Source: Legionella bozemanae (GTDB lineage Bacteria; Pseudomonadota; Gammaproteobacteria; Legionellales; Legionellaceae). From it: DNA of 64,000 bases. A program made the position numbers and the translations under genes. Position 1 is the stretch's first letter, and every line of letters starts with the position of its first letter. The notes under the pieces were generated by a model. That model made no database searches. It was not told where the DNA came from and saw nothing but the letters and a program-made list of their open reading frames with translations. Shown piece after piece: positions 44,684-54,182 of this stretch. The stretch is from the NCBI RefSeq assembly GCF_001648595.1, contig NZ_LBAW01000020.1:1-64000 (forward strand). The letters run 5' to 3'.

Positions 44684-46206
44684 ATAACCAATCACCTAAA
44701 AGATCAAATAAATTAAAATTAGTTAAATTAGGTATTGATACGAGACACGAATTTATTCTTTTTATACGTTCAGACTGTTTTATTTGTATTTCGGAAGGGT
44801 TCGAAACACAAGCACGAGTTATTGTTCAGTTAAATAAAAAATCGATAATCGCATCATTATACATTATTCATTCTGATATTTTACAAGAATATGAAGCCAG
44901 TCTTTCCGAAAGCGCCTGGGAGCAAATTGGTGCCAAAGAAGGCGACTTGATTAATATATATCACCTACCTCCAGTAACTTCTATAAACTATGTGCGTTCT
45001 AAAATATATGGCAATATACTAACAGCATCTCAATTTTATGAAATTATCAGTGATGTTGTAGCTGGTAAATACTCCAATATTCATTTATCAAGCTTTATTA
45101 CTGCTTGTGGCCATGACAATCTCAGCATTGAAGAAATTATTTACCTCACACATGCTATGGTTAAAACAGGTAAGCAATTGCATTGGAACCATCCTATTAT
45201 TCTTGATAAGCATAGCGTTGGAGGTATTCCTGGCAATAGAACAACCCCTATTGTTGTAGCTATTGTGGCTGCAGCTGGGCTCATTATTCCCAAAACCTCA
45301 TCACGAGCAATTACGTCTCCGGCAGGTACTACCGATACTATTGAAACAATGACAGCAGTAAATCTGCCTCTTTCAAAAATTCAAAAAGTAGTAGCACGTG
45401 AAGGAGGCTGCATGGTTTGGGGCGGTGCATTAGGTTTAAGCCCGGCAGATGATATTCTAATTCGAGTAGAAAGGGTGCTGGATATTGATCCAATGGGACA
45501 AATGATAGCATCTGTACTGTCTAAGAAAATTGCGATTGGTGCTACACATGTGCTGATAGATATTCCGGTTGGGCCCACAGCAAAAATTCGCTCTGATCTT
45601 GAGTTTTTCAAATATAAAAATTATTTTTCTTTAGTAGGCAATGCGTTTAAGCTGAATGTCATTACTTTAAAAACAAATGGAAATCAGCCTCTTGGAAAAG
45701 GGATTGGCCCAGCTTTAGAAGCAAAAGATATCCTGGCTGTGCTATATAATGATAAGGATGCACCTATCGATTTAAAAAATAAAGCAATTACACTTGCTGC
45801 GATCTTGCTTGAATTGGGAAAAAAAATACCTTTTCAGCAAGCCACAGAGTTAGCAATAAAACTATTGGAAAATGGTACTGCATTAAAAAAATTCTTGGCA
45901 ATTTGTGAAGCCCAGGGTGGTTTTAAAGTTCCCCCTACTGCATCATTTACATATGACGTTGTTGCGCTCAAAAATGGACGTATTGCTGAAATTGATAATA
46001 GGAATCTAGCTAAAATAGCGAAATTGGCAGGGGCTCCTTATGAGCCTGCAGCAGGTATTGAATTTTTTGCAAAATTAAATACGCATGTGGAAAAAGGTCA
46101 ATTGTTGTATCGAATCCATGCAGAGTCTAAAGGAATATTGGACTATGCCTGTACCTATGCTTTATCCATGCCCAATATTATTAAAATCACATCTGAAAAA
46201 ACATAG
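44680..46206 (+). CDS. AMP phosphorylase-like protein of the thymidine phosphorylase family
   Basis: 508 residues. The N-terminal domain (about 1-90) is the extra barrel found in archaeal AMP phosphorylases and absent from ordinary thymidine phosphorylases (about 440 residues). The catalytic part has LDKHSVGGIPGNRT, the phosphate-binding SSRAITSPAGTTDT and the C-terminal barrel. The expected reaction is NMP plus phosphate giving base plus ribose 1,5-bisphosphate, or nucleoside phosphorolysis. Coupled to the upstream RNase (4-base overlap) and 9 bases from prs. Confidence 0.85.
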   Translation: MNNQSPKRSNKLKLVKLGIDTRHEFILFIRSDCFICISEGFETQARVIVQLNKKSIIASLYIIHSDILQEYEASLSESAWEQIGAKEGDLINIYHLPPVTSINYVRSKIYGNILTASQFYEIISDVVAGKYSNIHLSSFITACGHDNLSIEEIIYLTHAMVKTGKQLHWNHPIILDKHSVGGIPGNRTTPIVVAIVAAAGLIIPKTSSRAITSPAGTTDTIETMTAVNLPLSKIQKVVAREGGCMVWGGALGLSPADDILIRVERVLDIDPMGQMIASVLSKKIAIGATHVLIDIPVGPTAKIRSDLEFFKYKNYFSLVGNAFKLNVITLKTNGNQPLGKGIGPALEAKDILAVLYNDKDAPIDLKNKAITLAAILLELGKKIPFQQATELAIKLLENGTALKKFLAICEAQGGFKVPPTASFTYDVVALKNGRIAEIDNRNLAKIAKLAGAPYEPAAGIEFFAKLNTHVEKGQLLYRIHAESKGILDYACTYALSMPNIIKITSEKT

Positions 46207-46215
46207 GGCAATAAT

Positions 46216-47103
46216 ATGGACAACCCCATTCTTTTTTCATTACCAGGAAACAAGGAACTTACTCAAGCGTTGAGCAATAAACTATCTATTGAAATTGGTA
46301 AAGCAGAAATACATACATTCCCTGATAGTGAATCTTATATTCGAATTAATTCAGAAGTTAAAAATAAAAAGGTTTTTTTAGTCTGTACTCTTGATCACCC
46401 TAATAGCAAAATACTACCACTTATATTTATGGCTAGAACCCTTAAGGAGCTTGGAGCAAAGAAAATTTGCTTAGTAGCACCCTACCTCGCTTATATGCGG
46501 CAAGATAAACGTTTTCATTCTGGTGAAGCAATTACATCAACTATTTTTGCTCAGTTACTTTCAAGCTGTATCGATGGAATGATTACTATTGATCCACATT
46601 TACATCGCATACATCAGCTCTCTGAAATATACAGTATGCCTTCGCTGCTAACATTACATGCTACAAAAAATATTTCTGAATGGATATCTTCCCATATTAA
46701 AAATCCTATTTTGATAGGACCTGATGAAGAAAGTAAGCAATGGGTTTCTGAAATAGCCAATTTTAGCAATCTTTCTTTTGTAATTGCTCAAAAAAAACGT
46801 CTGGATGATAAACGAGTTGCCGTATCGCTGCCTGAGATAAAGGGCATTGAAAATACTCCCGTTCTTGTTGATGATATCATTTCTTCAGGGGTGACCATGT
46901 TCGAATCACTAAAACAACTAAGAAACAATGGTTTTAAAAATCCAATATGTATTGGTGTACATGCCCTTTTTAATAATCAAACAGAAATTATGCTCTTAAG
47001 TGCAGGAGCAAAACAACTTATTACTTGTAATACTATAATACATTCAACGAACCAAATAGATGTGTCTGATATTCTTGCAAAAGGAATTATTGAACTATAT
47101 TAG
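46216..47103 (+). CDS. Ribose-phosphate pyrophosphokinase-like protein (second PRPP synthetase type)
   Basis: 295 residues, shorter than the housekeeping Prs (about 315). Shared features: FPDSESYIRI, PYLAYMRQDKRFHSGEAIT (ATP site), the PRPP loop VLVDDIISSGVTM, and the flexible catalytic loop KKRLDDKRVAV. The normally invariant DLHAxQIQGFF is DPHLHRIHQL here, as in divergent or archaeal-type members. Third gene of the RNase-phosphorylase-PRPP operon, suggesting a nucleotide-salvage role separate from biosynthesis. Confidence 0.84.
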   Translation: MDNPILFSLPGNKELTQALSNKLSIEIGKAEIHTFPDSESYIRINSEVKNKKVFLVCTLDHPNSKILPLIFMARTLKELGAKKICLVAPYLAYMRQDKRFHSGEAITSTIFAQLLSSCIDGMITIDPHLHRIHQLSEIYSMPSLLTLHATKNISEWISSHIKNPILIGPDEESKQWVSEIANFSNLSFVIAQKKRLDDKRVAVSLPEIKGIENTPVLVDDIISSGVTMFESLKQLRNNGFKNPICIGVHALFNNQTEIMLLSAGAKQLITCNTIIHSTNQIDVSDILAKGIIELY

Positions 47104-47244
47104 AAAATTCACTTAGTTCAGCATGACTCATGCTTATGAAAAGTTTATCCAGACTAAAAAAATCTTAAAATTTTTCCCAAGGAATCATTTAAAAATGTAA
47201 TTGCCAGAATTTGCTATACTCCTATAAAAAAGCAGGAGCAAGCC

Positions 47245-47844
47245 ATGGAAAACCCAGAATTAATACCCCGTTATAAAATGGATGTAATGGATGCCTTATA
47301 TAATCGTAGGGCAGTACGTAATTATCTACCTAAAAAAGTGGATTCTGAAATTATTCATCATCTTTTAGATGCGGCGATACATGCTCCTTCCGCATTACAT
47401 GAAGAATCTAGGGGATTTGTAGTAATTCAGAATAAATCTTTATTAGATCGTATTTCAGAAAGCGCTAAGCTGTTAACGATGAATGAAAAGAAACAAAACA
47501 TTGACTTACAAGAAGAGCATGTTTTGCAAGTAGTCCAACAAAAGGAGTTCAATGTATTTTATAATGCCCGTACATTGATTGTTATATACAGTACCTTTAA
47601 AGGAAAGTTTGTCAGCGCGGATTGCTGGTTAGCCGCTGAAAATTTAATGCTTGCTGCACTAACTTATGGTCTTGCTTCCTGTGTTATTGGTTTCGCAGTT
47701 GACGCATTAAATTTACCAGAGTGGAAAGAAGAGTTGGGAATCCCTAAAAAAATGACTGCTGTGGCCCCAATTATTCTGGGCTGGCCATCAGGACATACAT
47801 TACCATCTGCTCATAAGCCGCCTCTAATTCTAAAGTGGAAATAA
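47245..47844 (+). CDS. Nitroreductase-family FMN oxidoreductase
   Basis: 199 residues. FMN-binding start YNRRAVRNYLPKKVD and the later GLASCVIGF and LGWPSG segments define the family, which reduces nitro groups, quinones or flavin-linked substrates with NAD(P)H. AGGAG precedes the ATG. It lies 141 bases after the PRPP gene and 104 before the ATPase, so it may have its own promoter. Confidence 0.86.
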   Translation: MENPELIPRYKMDVMDALYNRRAVRNYLPKKVDSEIIHHLLDAAIHAPSALHEESRGFVVIQNKSLLDRISESAKLLTMNEKKQNIDLQEEHVLQVVQQKEFNVFYNARTLIVIYSTFKGKFVSADCWLAAENLMLAALTYGLASCVIGFAVDALNLPEWKEELGIPKKMTAVAPIILGWPSGHTLPSAHKPPLILKWK

Positions 47845-47948
47845 TCGCAGCCTTTGCTATTACAAATTTCTAAATAAAACTATTAGAGAAATTCTAAAGT
47901 TGATAGATGTAAATGGGGTGCTCAAATAGTTCTTTTTGGGATTAAATA

Positions 47949-50519
47949 ATGGAACAAAAATTGAATGATTTTTTAACATTAGAACCTCAACAAGCGTTAC
48001 ATGAATTACGAAGCTCACTACAAGGGCTCACCACAAGAGAAGCGAAACAACGTCTCAAGTTGTATGGACCTAATAAATTTGTAACCAAACCGGTTCGCTC
48101 TCATATTTTAGAAGCAATTTCTCACTCAATAAATCCGCTAGTAATTATATTAATAATTGCTGCTTTTATTTCATTTTTTACGGGCACTTCAACAAATGCA
48201 CTTATTATTTTCATAATAATCAGTATAAGTGTCGTACTTGATTTTTTTCAGACACATCGCTCGTTAGTAGCTGCTCAAAAATTGCAACAACATGTAGCAA
48301 TAAAAACCAGGGTATTACGAAATGGTAAAACATGTAATTTAGTCTGCAGTGAGCTAGTTCCGGGGGATGTTATTTATTTGACTGCTGGCGATATAGTACC
48401 TGCTGATTGTTTATTGCTTCAATCTAAAGATTTGCATACCCAGCAAGCTGCACTAACAGGAGAATCTTTACCTGTAGAAAAAGAATCCATTGTACTTTCG
48501 ACCGCTCCTAAAAATTCTGTTGAAGCAATAAATGCGGTATTTTCTGGTTCTTCCATAGTGAGTGGTCATGCAACTGCCTTAGTTCTAAAAACAGGAAAAC
48601 ACACTTTATTTGGTGAAATTGCACAGACTTTATCGGTGACTGCGCCGCAGACCGAATTTGAGAAAGGAATTCTACATTTCAGCTTTTTTATTATGAGAAC
48701 GGTTATTTTTCTCATTCTGTTTGTTTTTTTAATCAATATATTCCTTAAACGCCCTGCACTTGAATCGCTATTATTCTCTATTGCATTGGCAGTAGGCCTT
48801 ACTCCAGAGTTTTTGCCAATGATCACAACAGTAACCCTAGCAGTAGGTGCTTTAAATATGGCAAAGCGAAAGGTTATTGTTAAAAATTTAGCCGCCATAC
48901 AAAATTTTGGTAGTATCGATATTTTATGCTCAGATAAAACAGGAACTCTTACCAAGGGCGAAATGACTTTGGAACAATACATTGATATTTATGGAGAAAA
49001 ATCCGAATATGTTTTATTGCTCGCTTATCTTGGTAGTTTATTTGCAACAAATATAAAAAATCCTTTAGATAATGCGTTACTTAAGAAATCAGGAATTAAT
49101 CCACTTGATGCAGCAATTCTACATCATGAACATCCTATGCAGCAGGGTTACACAAAAATCGATGAGATTCCTTTTGATTTCGAAAGAAGACGCTCAAGTA
49201 TTGTTGTAAAAAAAAATAAAACTAATTTAATAATTACCAAAGGAGCACCTGAAAGCATTCTTACAATTTGTAAAAAATATAAAATTGCAGATCAAAATAA
49301 ATTAATAAATGACAAAATTAAAGAACGTTATTTGAATCTTTTTCATTCATTAAGCCAAGAAGGCTATCGAGTTTTAGCAATTGCATATAGTGAAACAACA
49401 ATAAAAGCAAGTTATCAGGCCAATGATGAAATCGATTTAGTCTTGGTTGGTTTTTTAGCTTTTTTAGATCCCCCTTTGGAAGATGCACAAGAGATGATTG
49501 CTGATCTTAAGAATGCTGGTGTAAAAGTTAAAATACTAACGGGTGACAATGAGCTTGTTACTCAACATATTGGTAATAAAGTTGGCCTTCTTACTGAAAA
49601 AATTTTAATTGGTGAACAAATAGATCAAATATCGGATTTAGCTTTAGAAAAAGTTGTCGAAGAAATTGAAATTTTTGCTCGAGTTTCTCCCCAGCAAAAA
49701 CAACGAGTTATAAGAGCGCTTCGCTCTAACAATCACGTAGTAGGTTATATTGGCGATGGCATTAATGATGCACCATCGCTTCACATTGCTGATGTAGGTA
49801 TTTCTGTTGCTGAAGCAGTCGATGTTGCTCGAGAAACTGCCAGTATTATTTTATTGGAGCATAATTTAAAAGTTTTATTAAATGGCATTATAGAAGGACG
49901 TAAATCGTTTGGGAACATAATGAAATATTTAATGATGGGAACCAGCTCAAATTTTGGTAACATGCTCAGTATGGCATTTGCAATACCCTTCTTACCTTTT
50001 TTGCCAATGAAACCCACTCAGATACTTCTTAATAACCTGCTTTATGACATGTCACAAATTACTATTCCTTCTGATAATGTGGACCCTAGCTTTATTAACA
50101 AACTCAAACATTGGAATATCGATATTATCCGGCAATTTATGATTTATATTGGACCTATTAGCTCTCTTTTTGATTTTATTACATTTTGGGTAATGTTAAG
50201 CTATTTTAAAGCAACGGAATCGTTATTTCAGACAGGTTGGTTTATCGAGTCTTTAACAACGCAAACACTGGTTATTTTTGTTATTCGTACCGTTAATTCA
50301 CCATTTAGCAGCAAACCTAGTCTGCCATTAACTCTTACGATATTTGCAGTAGTTGCCATAAGTATCTATTTACCTTTCAGTCCACTTGCTGGTTCATTGG
50401 GATTTGTACCCCTTCCTATAACTTTCTTTATTTTTTTAATATTGGCCGCAATGAGTTATCTGTTTCTTGTTGAGAGAATTAAAAGAAAATTGATGATAAA
50501 TACGAACCAGGGGGGCTGA
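47949..50519 (+). CDS. P-type cation ATPase, MgtA-like (Mg2+ importing class)
   Basis: 856 residues. Actuator TGESLPVEKE, phosphorylation motif CSDKTGTLT, nucleotide-domain KGAPES, hinge GDGINDAPSL and about ten transmembrane helices. AVGLTPEFLPMI followed by IQNFGSIDILCSDKTGT is the pattern of the P3B Mg2+ importers. The last five residues (TNQGG) and stop are encoded by a segment resembling tRNA-Arg, so the natural C-terminus may have been altered at an island boundary. Ca2+ or another cation remains possible. Confidence 0.87.
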   Translation: MEQKLNDFLTLEPQQALHELRSSLQGLTTREAKQRLKLYGPNKFVTKPVRSHILEAISHSINPLVIILIIAAFISFFTGTSTNALIIFIIISISVVLDFFQTHRSLVAAQKLQQHVAIKTRVLRNGKTCNLVCSELVPGDVIYLTAGDIVPADCLLLQSKDLHTQQAALTGESLPVEKESIVLSTAPKNSVEAINAVFSGSSIVSGHATALVLKTGKHTLFGEIAQTLSVTAPQTEFEKGILHFSFFIMRTVIFLILFVFLINIFLKRPALESLLFSIALAVGLTPEFLPMITTVTLAVGALNMAKRKVIVKNLAAIQNFGSIDILCSDKTGTLTKGEMTLEQYIDIYGEKSEYVLLLAYLGSLFATNIKNPLDNALLKKSGINPLDAAILHHEHPMQQGYTKIDEIPFDFERRRSSIVVKKNKTNLIITKGAPESILTICKKYKIADQNKLINDKIKERYLNLFHSLSQEGYRVLAIAYSETTIKASYQANDEIDLVLVGFLAFLDPPLEDAQEMIADLKNAGVKVKILTGDNELVTQHIGNKVGLLTEKILIGEQIDQISDLALEKVVEEIEIFARVSPQQKQRVIRALRSNNHVVGYIGDGINDAPSLHIADVGISVAEAVDVARETASIILLEHNLKVLLNGIIEGRKSFGNIMKYLMMGTSSNFGNMLSMAFAIPFLPFLPMKPTQILLNNLLYDMSQITIPSDNVDPSFINKLKHWNIDIIRQFMIYIGPISSLFDFITFWVMLSYFKATESLFQTGWFIESLTTQTLVIFVIRTVNSPFSSKPSLPLTLTIFAVVAISIYLPFSPLAGSLGFVPLPITFFIFLILAAMSYLFLVERIKRKLMINTNQGG

Positions 50520-50526
50520 TGTTCAA
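50501..50526 (+). repeat. tRNA-Arg-like fragment at the end of the ATPase gene
   Basis: tacgaaccaggggg is identical for 14 bases to the tRNA-Arg anticodon/variable region (33694-33707). The next 12 bases match at 8 positions through the T-arm (ending gttc-a). It lies directly against copy B of the 56-bp repeat. Taken together it may be a distal attachment-site scar of an element integrated at tRNA-Arg. Confidence 0.45.
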
Positions 50527-50576
50527 CAAAATGCAAAGCGAAGAGCACAAAGCGCGGCACAGCATTTTAGACGCGC
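50521..50576. repeat. 56-bp repeat, copy B
   Basis: Same orientation as copy A at 33831-33886, 51 of 56 positions identical; all five changes are G to A in this copy. Similarity ends abruptly at acgcgc on the right. The following spacer (50577-50891) has no gene. Confidence 0.7.
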
Positions 50577-50891
50577 CTGCATTACTTCTACACAAGAAAC
50601 GTCTTTTTTTTCATCAGCTCAACTACTGTTTTTCCTGATAAAGAACTCAGTGTTTTCATGAAATAAACTCCTTTTCCTAAAAACTTTTTTGTAACAGTTT
50701 AGATTAATATTGCTTGTCTTCAAAATATCTAGCTATTAGATGAGGATAAAATTTGTAATAGGACAACTACAAAATTTAAGTTGCCAAATAGTTTATACCG
50801 AATCGTGGGTAATTCACTCAATCTGACATAGTTTTGCTTATTAATAAATAAAAAACACATTATGTGTTAAGCTTGACTGATAGAAGAAAAA

Positions 50892-51746
50892 ATGAGTTTG
50901 GTCATGATAAAAGTTGGGCAATTTAATAAATTAAAAATGGTACGAGAGGCTCCTTTTGGGGTGTATCTTCAAGGAGGAGAATGGGGTGAAATTTTATTAC
51001 CTAATAAATCTGTGCCTAGAGGCGCTTTGGTTGGTGATGTACTGGATGTATTTGTTTATTTTGATTCCGACGACAAAATTATTGCGACAACAGTGCATCC
51101 TCATGCCAAATTGAATAGCTGTGCTTTTTTAAAAGTGATTGATGTAAATGCTGTAGGGGCTTTTCTTGATTGGGGATTAGACAAAGATTTATTGGTGCCA
51201 AAACCAGAACAACTTCGTCCTATGGAAAAGGGAAAATCTTATCTTGTCTATTTAAAGCAAGATAATCAAGGACGCATTATTGCAAGCTCAAAAATCGATT
51301 ATTTTTTGGATAAGACCGCAGCTCATTTTAAGTCAGGTGAGGAAGTTACCTTACTTATCGCAGAGAGTACCCCATTAGGACGAAAAGTAATTATCAACAA
51401 CAGTCACTGGGGATTAATCCATGCAGGTGATATTTTTCAACCATTAATTTATGGCAAAAAAATAAAAGGATACATTAAGAAGGTACGTGAAGATGGCAAA
51501 ATTGATGTTGCTTTAAGACAAATAGGACAAAACAGTATTAATGAATTAGCGCAACGCATTCTATCTAAACTTGAACAATCCAGTGGTTTTTTGGCTTTAC
51601 ATGACAAAAGCTCTCCTACAGAAATTCAGGAGATATTTTCTGAGAGTAAAAAAAATTTTAAAAGTGCATTGGGACAACTTTATAAACGAGGTTTGATTGA
51701 TATTGAAGAAAAAGGGATTCGTTTACAGACGGTAGAAAAGAAGTAG
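50892..51746 (+). CDS. S1-domain RNA-binding protein, CvfB/YitL-like
   Basis: 284 residues with three S1-like barrels (about 1-65, 70-140 and 145-215; e.g. DVNAVGAFLDWGLDKDLLVP) and a C-terminal winged helix (about 225-280, FKSALGQLYKRGLI). This is the CvfB plan; CvfB proteins bind RNA and affect virulence factor expression in Staphylococcus. Start at 50892 follows gaagaaaaa; an ATG 12 bases later is also possible. Confidence 0.88.
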   Translation: MSLVMIKVGQFNKLKMVREAPFGVYLQGGEWGEILLPNKSVPRGALVGDVLDVFVYFDSDDKIIATTVHPHAKLNSCAFLKVIDVNAVGAFLDWGLDKDLLVPKPEQLRPMEKGKSYLVYLKQDNQGRIIASSKIDYFLDKTAAHFKSGEEVTLLIAESTPLGRKVIINNSHWGLIHAGDIFQPLIYGKKIKGYIKKVREDGKIDVALRQIGQNSINELAQRILSKLEQSSGFLALHDKSSPTEIQEIFSESKKNFKSALGQLYKRGLIDIEEKGIRLQTVEKK

Positions 51747-51849
51747 TAATAAAAAATCTTATCGATTACAAATGATTCCTATATATTTGATTCGTGAGGT
51801 ATAACTGGTTTATAGTCCAAACCAAGTCAAATTTGGGTATACATGCAAC

Positions 51850-52088
51850 ATGCCTGAGAAAATTTATTGGGTTTCTATTTTGCGTTGCAGTAATCAAAAC
51901 GATTACACAGGATATACAAATAATCTTGAAAAACGTTTTCAAGATCATCTTACAGATAACGGTGGAAAATATACGCTAAGCTTTAAACCCCTCTCAATTG
52001 CTCAAAGCTGGGAATAAAAGGCGGTAAATCAATAGCAATGCGTGTAGAACGTTATATTAAAAAACTTTCTAAAGCTCAAAAGGAGTAA
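51850..52088 (+). pseudogene. GIY-YIG nuclease-fold protein (UPF0213 type), frameshifted
   Basis: Frame one gives MPEKIYWVSILRCSNQ, YTGYTNNLEKRFQDH and GGKYTLSFKPL, then stops at 52015. The next frame continues GGKSIAMRVERYIKKLSKAQKE to a stop at 52086-52088. Together they match the YhbQ-like single-domain GIY-YIG proteins (about 80-90 residues). One single-base change near 52005-52015 separates the halves, so this is a recent pseudogene or a sequencing error. Confidence 0.75.
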
Positions 52089-52192
52089 CTAGTACTCAAT
52101 CCTTACTCTGATACTTTAATAAACATTTTATCCCAAAATTATTATCAAAGTTAAACTATAATTAAAAAATCCTATTACTTCTAAGAGAACAC

Positions 52193-53953
52193 ATGAAAAT
52201 AAAATCAGACGAATCTCTTGCGACTCTCAGAGATGTTGGGCGTTCTGATCTTTTTATAAGAGACTTAGTAGCACATCAAAATCTTATTCAAGATTGGATT
52301 GATAACCTAGAAAAGCAGGCTAGCCAAAACCCACATGATATCTCTCACTTAAGGTTTGGAAAAATTTTAGAATATTTGTTACTTCAAAATTTTCAACAAA
52401 TAGGGCTCGCGAACCTAAGATTCGACCCTAAATTGAGCAATGATGATTATTGGGAATGGCCCTCTTATAACGAAAGACGGACAGAGACAGGATTCCAATT
52501 AATAAAACATGCTTACAGAATTTATTTTACTGGCTTTAATGAAGATAGTGAAGATTTAAGTGCCAATAGGGCCAAAGCAAAAATACATTATTTTACCACG
52601 ATGACCAATGAAGGATTAATGGCGTTTTCTTTTGAGGATAAAATAGAGCCCATTAATTTAAATTTATTTAAGGAACTGGCAATTCACCTGGAAGTAACAT
52701 CATATGCCTGGGCCCAGCTGATAAATTTTCAAGAGAACTCCAAAACGCACTCCAATGAACACCAGATTTCTCAGATATTAGGTTTAATTTTCTATTTAAA
52801 TATAAACCCGGATTGTGGGGATGATGTTTTTTACAAAATTTTATCCTTACTCGAAAAATCAACTGATAATGCCTTTAACTCAACTGTAGTCGCCTTACTT
52901 AAAAACATCATCCCTGAATATGATAATAAGGTGATTACATATATTCGTAATAATAATCCAATAGATTATGAAGAGAGTAATATTCAAGCACAAGAAAGGC
53001 TTTTTCAACCTTCGCAGAATCAGATGGACTCATTAAGATCTGAAATGAGGGAGGCTAAGGCGCTTCAAGAACAAAGTGAAAAAGCGCAACAAGAACGGGA
53101 ACTTAAAAAGATTCTAATTGAAGCCATTGATGACTACCTTGATTGGCGTAAAAATAACAAGACCACAAAGGGTTACCAGCATAAATCAGGATGGTTTTCA
53201 TGGCTGCGCCATTATACAAGTTTTGGGGAAAATCGCGCTATTGAATTAAAACGTGCATTGGAAAATGTAAGCGACTTAGATTCTATGAGTACTATTTTGC
53301 GCACTCATCTTGAAAGTAACTCAAAATTAAATAATCATTCTCTGGATAGCTATTTATTAAGAGCACTCTATCAAAAAAATGACAATTTTAAGTCATTATT
53401 TGATTTCGCGCATATCACTATCTATAAAGATACAAAGACAACTCGTACCTATGTAAAAGATAGCTTATTGGAGCAAATCGAACAAAGAAAGAACTTGGGA
53501 AATCCTGTTGAAAATTCCGTAGATGAAAAATCAGGTGAATCCAAACCAGTACGATCAAATAAAACAAAAATCGGGCTCAATGTTACTAAAATACCGAAAA
53601 GTGAACGGGAACAAAATATTTTAGCTGTCCTTACGGTATTAAATCATGATGAATTACTGAAAAATCAAGATGGCTCAGTTCCTCAGATCATTCAAGAGAT
53701 ACGAGAAATTGTTGGAACACTTGATCCGTCTAATGAGGAAGATATAGTAGAGGCTATTATTAACATTAAGGATAAAATAACTGACTCCGGCGAAAATATC
53801 GATAACGAACGGGCACGGATTGTCATTAACGCATTTAACCTGCCTGACAATAATTTTAAAAAAATTCGCGCTGCTTTAGAAGTTGACCAGGAAATGAAGT
53901 ACATTATGGATAGCATTAGCGGGACTTCTTCGCAAAATGAAATGAATATATAA
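52193..53953 (+). CDS. Large protein of unknown function, candidate effector
   Basis: 586 residues, soluble, no signal peptide. Residues 1-265 are helical with no recognised fold. A Gln/Glu-rich coiled coil spans about 278-315. It is followed by HKSGWFSWLRHYTSFGENRA and a helical segment containing LNNHSLDSYLLRALY; a 'GWFxxLRH' helical module of this kind recurs in Legionella proteins including Dot/Icm substrates (my recollection, not verified). The tail (460-586) is acidic and helical. Start ATG follows aagagaacac. No PmrA box found. Confidence 0.7.
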   Translation: MKIKSDESLATLRDVGRSDLFIRDLVAHQNLIQDWIDNLEKQASQNPHDISHLRFGKILEYLLLQNFQQIGLANLRFDPKLSNDDYWEWPSYNERRTETGFQLIKHAYRIYFTGFNEDSEDLSANRAKAKIHYFTTMTNEGLMAFSFEDKIEPINLNLFKELAIHLEVTSYAWAQLINFQENSKTHSNEHQISQILGLIFYLNINPDCGDDVFYKILSLLEKSTDNAFNSTVVALLKNIIPEYDNKVITYIRNNNPIDYEESNIQAQERLFQPSQNQMDSLRSEMREAKALQEQSEKAQQERELKKILIEAIDDYLDWRKNNKTTKGYQHKSGWFSWLRHYTSFGENRAIELKRALENVSDLDSMSTILRTHLESNSKLNNHSLDSYLLRALYQKNDNFKSLFDFAHITIYKDTKTTRTYVKDSLLEQIEQRKNLGNPVENSVDEKSGESKPVRSNKTKIGLNVTKIPKSEREQNILAVLTVLNHDELLKNQDGSVPQIIQEIREIVGTLDPSNEEDIVEAIINIKDKITDSGENIDNERARIVINAFNLPDNNFKKIRAALEVDQEMKYIMDSISGTSSQNEMNI

Positions 53954-54182
53954 ACCGCTAAAGAAATTAATTTATACCTCTAGTACACAAGACAATCTGT
54001 GTCAATTTGTCTTTAAGAAAAGGAACGTCATCTAAGATGAGTAACTCAAAAAAATCTAAGTAATATTGCACTTAATTTACATCAGCGACTCCCGTTATAG
54101 AACTGATTTTTTGCAACTGGATAGAAAGCGGCCATAAATGAAATTCAAGATTTTTTGCGCCAAAAGCGAATTAGCCATTAGA

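Noticed and set aside
50600..50670. Minus-strand ATG with an excellent AAGGAG site at 50660
   Set aside because: The frame stops after 13 codons; at most the truncated start of a lost gene.
51766..51979. Short opposing frames of 60-61 codons
   Set aside because: They overlap the GIY-YIG pseudogene in other frames and have no independent evidence.
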